A program made the translations under genes and the position numbers. A DNA stretch of 11,089 nt from positions 19,579 to 30,667 of the forward strand of contig DESS01000040.1 in NCBI GenBank assembly GCA_002361335.1, given 5' to 3'. This DNA is from Richelia sp. UBA3308. Lineage in GTDB: Bacteria; Cyanobacteriota; Cyanobacteriia; Cyanobacteriales; Nostocaceae. Shown here piece by piece: positions 7,941 to 11,089 of the stretch. Numbering within the stretch: position 1 is the stretch's first letter; every line of letters begins with the position of its first letter. A model generated the notes under the pieces. That model was not told the origin of the DNA. It ran no database searches and saw only the letters and a list, made by a program, of their open reading frames with translations.

Positions 7941-7974
7941 CTCCGATGCTTTGGAGAGAGGTGCCCTTAAGGGC
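7941..7974. repeat. palindrome cluster including GCCCTTAAGGGC
   Basis: CTCC (7941-7944) and GGAG (7953-7956) form a short hairpin, followed at once by the perfect 12-bp palindrome GCCCTTAAGGGC (7963-7974). Farther out, ACAATAC (about 7912-7918) and GTATTG (about 7992-7997) are also inverted, with ACTA/TAGT near them. Together this suggests a degraded fold-back element of about 90-100 bp. Confidence 0.4.
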
Positions 7975-8428
7975 GGGCGTAGTTACCTGTTGTATTGCAC
8001 GCCTTGGCGGAGCGTAGGAAGGCGACACTCAACCGAAAACTGCTATATAGCCAAATGTTACAGGAAGAAAAATCACCTGGCAACACCCCTAGGAAGTAAC
8101 CTGATTAAAACCTCTCCAAAAAAAAACTTAGTCTGTGATAGGTGATAACCTTCTTGCACTATTAGCCAGTTGTGGTAAGTTGAAAGAAGTCAATAAAAAT
8201 CAACCCCATTAATTGGAAAAACATAGTACTTTGTTGAAGCTTGGTGTTCAAAATCATCAAACTTCAAAAATTTTGCAAATTTCTACACACTCTTGCTGTA
8301 GAAAAACACTTTCAGCATAAAATACAGCAGCTTTCAGATAAATGAAGTACAGTACTATATTTCAAAACTGTTGTGGTAAGGGCATCCGGGGCTGGTGCCA
8401 ATTTACCTCATTCAGATGAAATTTGCTG

Positions 8429-8514
8429 TAATACCATTTTGGATTTTTGACAGTTTATCCTACTTTTATTTTAATAATCCATTTGTCAAACAGTTTTGAT
8501 CCAAATGGTACTAA
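8429..8514. repeat. fold-back MITE-like element
   Basis: TAATACCATTTTGGAT (8429-8444) and ATCCAAATGGTACTA (8499-8513) are inverted copies differing by one base in the T-run and near the outer end. The inner flanks are also partly related: both arms carry TTGACA, on the plus strand at 8447-8452 and on the minus strand at 8484-8489. The size of about 86 bp, the lack of coding capacity and the AT content fit a miniature inverted-repeat element. The ACCATTTTGGAT core looks like a dispersed cyanobacterial repeat, from memory only. Confidence 0.5.
8447..8475 (+). promoter_or_regulatory. sigma70-type promoter inside the fold-back element
   Basis: A perfect -35 hexamer TTGACA (8447-8452) is followed after exactly 17 bp by TTTAAT (8470-8475), which matches the -10 consensus at five of six positions. 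A transcript would start near 8482 and give a leader of about 170 nt before the 146-residue gene. It is the best promoter match I found in the window. Confidence 0.55.
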
Positions 8515-8548
8515 TTGAAGTTGCCAATTCATTCTTCTCATATGTTGT

Positions 8549-8586
8549 GAAGTTAACGGATTGAAAAATTATCCGTGCTAAACTTC
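8549..8586 (+). promoter_or_regulatory. leader hairpin upstream of the 146-residue gene
   Basis: GAAGTTAACGGAT (8549-8561) pairs with ATCCGTGCTAAACTTC (8571-8586): six perfect inner pairs (ACGGAT/ATCCGT), a two-base bulge, then GAAGT/ACTTC outside with a one-base mismatch in length. The loop is 9 nt. No T-run follows on either strand, so it is not a standard terminator; it would lie in the 5' leader of the downstream gene. Confidence 0.4.
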
Positions 8587-8638
8587 AATTACCACGCGAT
8601 CGCTGTTCGGGCGTATTTTTTGGGTAGCATTTACTTAC

Positions 8639-8646
8639 AAGGAGGT
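8639..8646 (+). promoter_or_regulatory. consensus Shine-Dalgarno AAGGAGGT
   Basis: AAGGAGGT is fully complementary to the anti-Shine-Dalgarno end of 16S rRNA. Its GGAGG core ends 5 nt before the ATG at 8651. It fixes the start of the 146-residue gene and is much stronger than the sites of the other genes in this window. Confidence 0.85.
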
Positions 8647-8650
8647 ATCG

Positions 8651-9091
8651 ATGAAACGCCTATTTTATGAAGATTCAGTATCCTACAAAGGATATTTAAT
8701 AATACCATTTGTTTTCGGAAAAGTAGATAATTACGAAATTTATTCGTATAAGCTATTATCTCAAATTGGAGCAAAAAGCCAGTATCATAAAGCAGAAAAT
8801 CCGGCAAAAATATATGGTAGTAGTGTTGAGAATATCATAAATATTGCGAAAGAACACATAGACCAACATTCAGATTTTCAGTACGATGATGATACATTTA
8901 AACATCGCTACACCTTCCGCAACAACTTAATAATAGTTTCTCACGAAGCTGGTAAATATTATTATGACCATTATCTACCAGATTCATTAAACAACATTGC
9001 TGCACCAAAGTTATTTAAGTCAGAATACGAATGTTGGTGTTGGGTAAAACAGGGAATTGATGGGTTAAATGTAGGACAAAAAGTAAGATAG
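8651..9091 (+). CDS. conserved-looking hypothetical protein, 146 residues
   Basis: A 146-residue soluble-looking protein with no signal peptide or membrane segment. It is rich in Tyr, Phe, Asn and Lys, with aromatic clusters such as YKGYLIIPFVFG (12-23), FRNNLIIVSHEAGKYYYDHY (89-108) and YECWCWVKQGIDG near the C-terminus. The segment SSVENIINIAKEHID (57-71) looks like an amphipathic helix. I do not recognise a family. The start is firm because of the perfect Shine-Dalgarno 5 nt upstream. A promoter inside a fold-back element lies about 175 bp upstream and a hairpin sits in the leader, so it appears to be its own transcription unit. It converges on the FAD oxidoreductase gene, with 163 bp between the two stop codons. 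Confidence 0.8.
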   Translation: MKRLFYEDSVSYKGYLIIPFVFGKVDNYEIYSYKLLSQIGAKSQYHKAENPAKIYGSSVENIINIAKEHIDQHSDFQYDDDTFKHRYTFRNNLIIVSHEAGKYYYDHYLPDSLNNIAAPKLFKSEYECWCWVKQGIDGLNVGQKVR

Positions 9092-9125
9092 AAGTTCGCA
9101 ATTAGCCTTTTTCTGAACCGAGGGA

Positions 9126-9165
9126 GAGGTGGGTAGTCTTAATGCGATCGCCTACCTCTATATTT
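9126..9165 (+). terminator. weak terminator-like hairpin between convergent genes
   Basis: GAGGTGGG (9126-9133) and CCTACCTC (9151-9158) form an 8-bp RNA stem with one G-U pair. The 17-nt loop contains a HIP1 octamer at 9144-9151, whose last base is also the first base of the right arm. Only a mixed A/T stretch follows, with no clean U-tract, so termination is possible but weakly supported. Confidence 0.3.
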
Positions 9166-9201
9166 AGTTATTAGTTGTTAGTTGTTAGTTGTTAGTTGTT
9201 A
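9164..9201. repeat. heptamer tandem repeat (TTAGTTG)
   Basis: One TTAGTTA unit, four perfect TTAGTTG units (9171-9198) and a partial TTA, all in phase. This is the short tandemly repeated repetitive (STRR) type described for filamentous cyanobacteria. It lies immediately outside the left copy of the 34-bp inverted repeat. Confidence 0.9.
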
Positions 9202-9208
9202 CTCAGAG

Positions 9209-9242
9209 CAAATATGATAACTGTTTAACCGGACATGATATA
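9209..9242 (+). repeat. 34-bp inverted repeat, left copy
   Basis: A 34-bp sequence starting CAAATATGATAACTG and ending CGGACATGATATA. Its exact reverse complement lies at 10932-10965. The inner edge is 12 bp from the stop codon of the FAD oxidoreductase gene. Homology stops sharply at both ends of the 34-mer. Confidence 0.95.
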
Positions 9243-9254
9243 GTTTATCGCTGA

Positions 9255-10763
9255 TTACGGTAGCCAGAAATCAGGGATAATAGATTTACCAATTTCACGG
9301 ACAGTATTATTAATATTTCTGGCAGCTTGAATATGTGCTTCGTCTGCTTCAACAGGTAAAATATTTGCCTGTGCGCCTTCTCCTAAATAAGAAACTACTA
9401 AATTCGCAGCCTCCAAACCTGTTACGAAAGCCTTTTCTTGAGACCAAGATCCATGACGGCTAGTAATCCAATCACCACTCATAAATAGATTACTAAAACT
9501 TGTCTTTGCTGGCAACATATTTTGATAGCTACCGGGTGAAAAATGTGTTACAGCTTGGGGTAGACGAATGACGCTGCTATCAATTACTTTGGCGTTAGCA
9601 AATTCCGGTACACAACTTTTTAAATATCTTTGTACGATCGCAATAATTTCTTGATTTTCTAAAGCAATAAATTGATTGGCGTGATAAAAATCAACTTCTA
9701 CAACTGTTCCCGGTTCGTTTTTATATTCATCATGAATTGCATTTAAATCAAAGAATGTCCATCCGGTAGTTTTATCAAAGCCAAAACAAGCATTAGAAGG
9801 GAGAGGAATATTGATTTTGCGATCGAACCACAGACGAGTTGCTAATACGTCAATTGCGTTTAAATTGCGTAAATTGCGGAATTCTGCACGATTTTGTAAG
9901 CTTTCGCTGTTAGAAACAATCTTTTTCATGCCGCTAATACCGACACTGAAAACCACAGCATCGGCATCAAAAACTTCATCACCGCAAACTACACCCTTTA
10001 CTTGATTCCCATCAGTAATTAAATCGGTAACTCCCTTATTTGCAAGAATTTTTCCCCCGGATTTTTCAATTTTTTCTACCCAAGGATGGAAGATTTTTTC
10101 GCCAACAGTTCCCCGACACCAAACCACATCAAAATCGGGTTGATGAGCCAAAATAAAATAATAAAGCATTCCCAAAGTTGCCGCCGCCGAACATTGTTCC
10201 CCTGGTGCAAATAAACCCACCAATAACATTGCTTCAAAAGCATCGCGGTAAAGTCGCGCCGAAACCCCAAATTGTTTAAATAATTCTCGCGCCGTGACAT
10301 AATCGTACCGTCGCCAAGCAGCATCGGAATTATCAAAATCCACAACAGCATAAAGTAAAGGTAAAGCGCTGAGTCGATCGATTAACGGCAATCGTTTAAA
10401 CTGAGTGTAAATAAAAGTTCCTAAAGGCGTGGGAAGTTTGGGTAAATCTTGAAAAATCGGTGACTCAACCTCCAAACCTGCGGGAGAATACTGAGATGAA
10501 CGAGTCCATGTAGTGAAAGGATTGATGTTTAACTCATTTATCAGTGCAAAGATATTTCTGTAAGGATACCAAAATCCGTGAATCCCCGCTTCCACAGATT
10601 TACCACCATTAGTTTTCCAACCCGCAACCAAACCCCCTGGATAAGAGCCAGCTTCCAGAAGCGTCACATCGTAACCTTGTTTTGCTAAATGGTGAGTTGC
10701 ACCCAAACCAGCCCAACCCGCACCTACTACTACTACCTTTTTAGTTAGCGACGCTTGTGTCAT
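9255..10763 (-). CDS. FAD-dependent oxidoreductase, carotenoid-desaturase-like
   Basis: Residue numbers count from a possible TTG start at 10769. The protein opens with a Rossmann FAD-binding motif VVVVGAGWAGLGATHHL (12-28), Glu39 for the adenosine ribose and PGG (44-46), then GIHGFWYPYRNIFALI (62-77), a pattern like the phytoene/zeta-carotene desaturase group of flavin amine oxidases. The C-terminal FAD motif is NLFMSGDWITSR plus the following WSQEKAFVTGLEAA (427-455). Membrane-associated oxidation of a carotenoid-like or other lipid substrate is inferred; the substrate is not readable, and divergence from the classical desaturases prevents a gene name. At about 500 residues it is complete. 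I prefer the ATG at 10763 (502 residues) over the TTG six bases earlier; neither has a Shine-Dalgarno, because a heptamer array sits 2 bp upstream. The gene is alone on its strand and framed by the 34-bp inverted repeat. Confidence 0.9.
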   Translation of the reverse strand: MTQASLTKKVVVVGAGWAGLGATHHLAKQGYDVTLLEAGSYPGGLVAGWKTNGGKSVEAGIHGFWYPYRNIFALINELNINPFTTWTRSSQYSPAGLEVESPIFQDLPKLPTPLGTFIYTQFKRLPLIDRLSALPLLYAVVDFDNSDAAWRRYDYVTARELFKQFGVSARLYRDAFEAMLLVGLFAPGEQCSAAATLGMLYYFILAHQPDFDVVWCRGTVGEKIFHPWVEKIEKSGGKILANKGVTDLITDGNQVKGVVCGDEVFDADAVVFSVGISGMKKIVSNSESLQNRAEFRNLRNLNAIDVLATRLWFDRKINIPLPSNACFGFDKTTGWTFFDLNAIHDEYKNEPGTVVEVDFYHANQFIALENQEIIAIVQRYLKSCVPEFANAKVIDSSVIRLPQAVTHFSPGSYQNMLPAKTSFSNLFMSGDWITSRHGSWSQEKAFVTGLEAANLVVSYLGEGAQANILPVEADEAHIQAARNINNTVREIGKSIIPDFWLP

Positions 10764-10765
10764 TG

Positions 10766-10807
10766 TCAATTATTAACGATCAATTATCAATTATTAATTA
10801 TCAGTTG
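10766..10807. repeat. degenerate heptamer array touching the start codon
   Basis: Six in-phase heptamers: TCAATTA, TTAACGA, TCAATTA, TCAATTA, TTAATTA, TCAGTTG. The array begins 2 bp upstream of the ATG of the FAD oxidoreductase gene and fills the place where a Shine-Dalgarno would lie. Confidence 0.7.
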
Positions 10808-10931
10808 TCGTGTTCCTATTTTCAAATTTTTTCGTATTTACTACTGGATAAATTGCTTTCGGGAGTAAATAAATAAACAGTTGTGAATCTTGACTGGGTT
10901 AAATTCCTGGTAAATCAGCCAATGATTTTTT

Positions 10932-10965
10932 TATATCATGTCCGGTTAAACAGTTATCATATTTG
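10932..10965 (-). repeat. 34-bp inverted repeat, right copy
   Basis: Exact reverse complement of 9209-9242. It lies 168 bp upstream of the FAD oxidoreductase start. An 11-bp linker separates it from the heptamer array at 10977, as an 7-bp linker separates the left copy from its own array. Confidence 0.95.
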
Positions 10966-10976
10966 TGGGGGTTAAT

Positions 10977-11067
10977 GAGTAATAAGTAACGAGTAACGAG
11001 TAACGAGTAACGAGTAACGAGTAACGAGTAAGGAGTCATGAGTAAGGAGTAAGGAGTAATGAGTAAT
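10977..11067. repeat. 13-unit heptamer tandem repeat (GAGTAAC type)
   Basis: Thirteen heptamers fill 91 bp without a phase break. Five in a row are perfect GAGTAAC (10991-11025); the others vary mainly in the last base (GAGTAAG, GAGTAAT), plus one AAGTAAC and one GAGTCAT. The rest of this gene-free end, 10808-10931 and 11068-11089, shows no further feature; a TTGACA near the very end has no visible -10 partner. Confidence 0.95.
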
Positions 11068-11089
11068 AATTTACATATTTTTTGACAAG

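Larger units (their letters stand above)
7785..8650. other. repeat-rich intergenic region
   Basis: About 870 bp without a convincing gene. A 20-codon minus-strand stretch (7865-7924, ending DNFKQIWGKI before a stop at 7862-7864) looks protein-like and may be a remnant of a transposase or other gene; I cannot name it. The region also holds GC-rich palindromes (7941-7974, with GGCGGAGCG / GGAAGGCG nearby at 8005-8023), a direct repeat GTTGTGGTAAG at 8169-8179 and 8370-8380, a TGCTGTA/TACAGCA dyad (8294-8329), a fold-back element with a promoter (8429-8514) and a leader hairpin (8549-8586). No clear intrinsic terminator follows the lipase-like gene. Confidence 0.55.

Noticed and set aside
7813..8145. 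Overlapping open frames on both strands (7813-8028 minus, 7906-8145 plus)
   Set aside because: Both run across palindromes and GC-rich repeats, lack ribosome binding sites and look non-coding; only a 20-codon remnant in another frame was kept as a weak finding.
9811..10351. Open frames inside the FAD oxidoreductase gene (9811-10005 plus, 10076-10351 minus)
   Set aside because: Shadow frames of a clearly coding gene.
9209..10965. Complete transposon bounded by the 34-bp repeats
   Set aside because: No transposase inside and no target-site duplication outside; kept only as an inverted-repeat-framed gene.
10977..11067. Heptamer array as a replication-origin iteron array
   Set aside because: The 7-bp period is shorter than typical iterons and no replication initiator gene is present; it fits the known heptamer repeat type.
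11075..11089. TTGACA near the end of the window as a promoter
   Set aside because: The -10 region would lie outside the window, so it cannot be judged.

Overview
The window reads as chromosomal DNA of a filamentous, probably heterocyst-forming cyanobacterium. The evidence is eight copies of the octamer GCGATCGC (HIP1; near 1173, 2119, 3175, 5649, 6186, 6844, 8596 and 9144), in-phase heptamer tandem repeats, many small fold-back elements in AT-rich spacers, and cyanobacterial-style RTX/Calx-beta proteins. No tRNA, rRNA, CRISPR array, intact transposase or phage gene was seen. The genus cannot be fixed from the sequence.

Layout. Positions 1-190 hold a MITE-like inverted-repeat remnant. 191-571 (-) encodes a small two-helix membrane protein of unknown function. 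572-1067 is an AT-rich spacer with a terminator-like hairpin for the next gene. 1068-3899 (-) encodes a 943-residue nucleoside hydrolase fused to two Calx-beta domains, a jelly-roll-like domain and RTX repeats. 3900-4967 is a 1.07-kb divergent spacer with several repeats. 4968-7784 (+) encodes a 938-residue protein with a Calx-beta domain, a lipase-like alpha/beta-hydrolase domain and RTX repeats. 7785-8650 is a repeat-rich spacer; a fold-back element in it carries a good sigma70-type promoter pointing at the next gene. 8651-9091 (+) encodes an unrecognised 146-residue protein with a perfect Shine-Dalgarno. 9255-10763 (-) encodes a carotenoid-desaturase-like FAD oxidoreductase. This last gene is enclosed by a perfect 34-bp inverted repeat, with heptamer arrays outside both copies and a third array touching its start codon.

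How the genes may work together. The two large genes are transcribed away from one shared spacer. Both proteins lack an N-terminal signal peptide, carry Calx-beta modules and end in calcium-binding RTX nonapeptides plus a similar C-terminal tail, which suggests calcium-dependent export by a type I system. One has a nucleoside-cleaving fold and the other a lipase/esterase-like fold, so they look like a divergent pair of exported hydrolases (scavenging, lysis or antagonism). Their co-function is inference; no transporter genes are in the window. The FAD oxidoreductase and the small proteins have no evident link to that pair.
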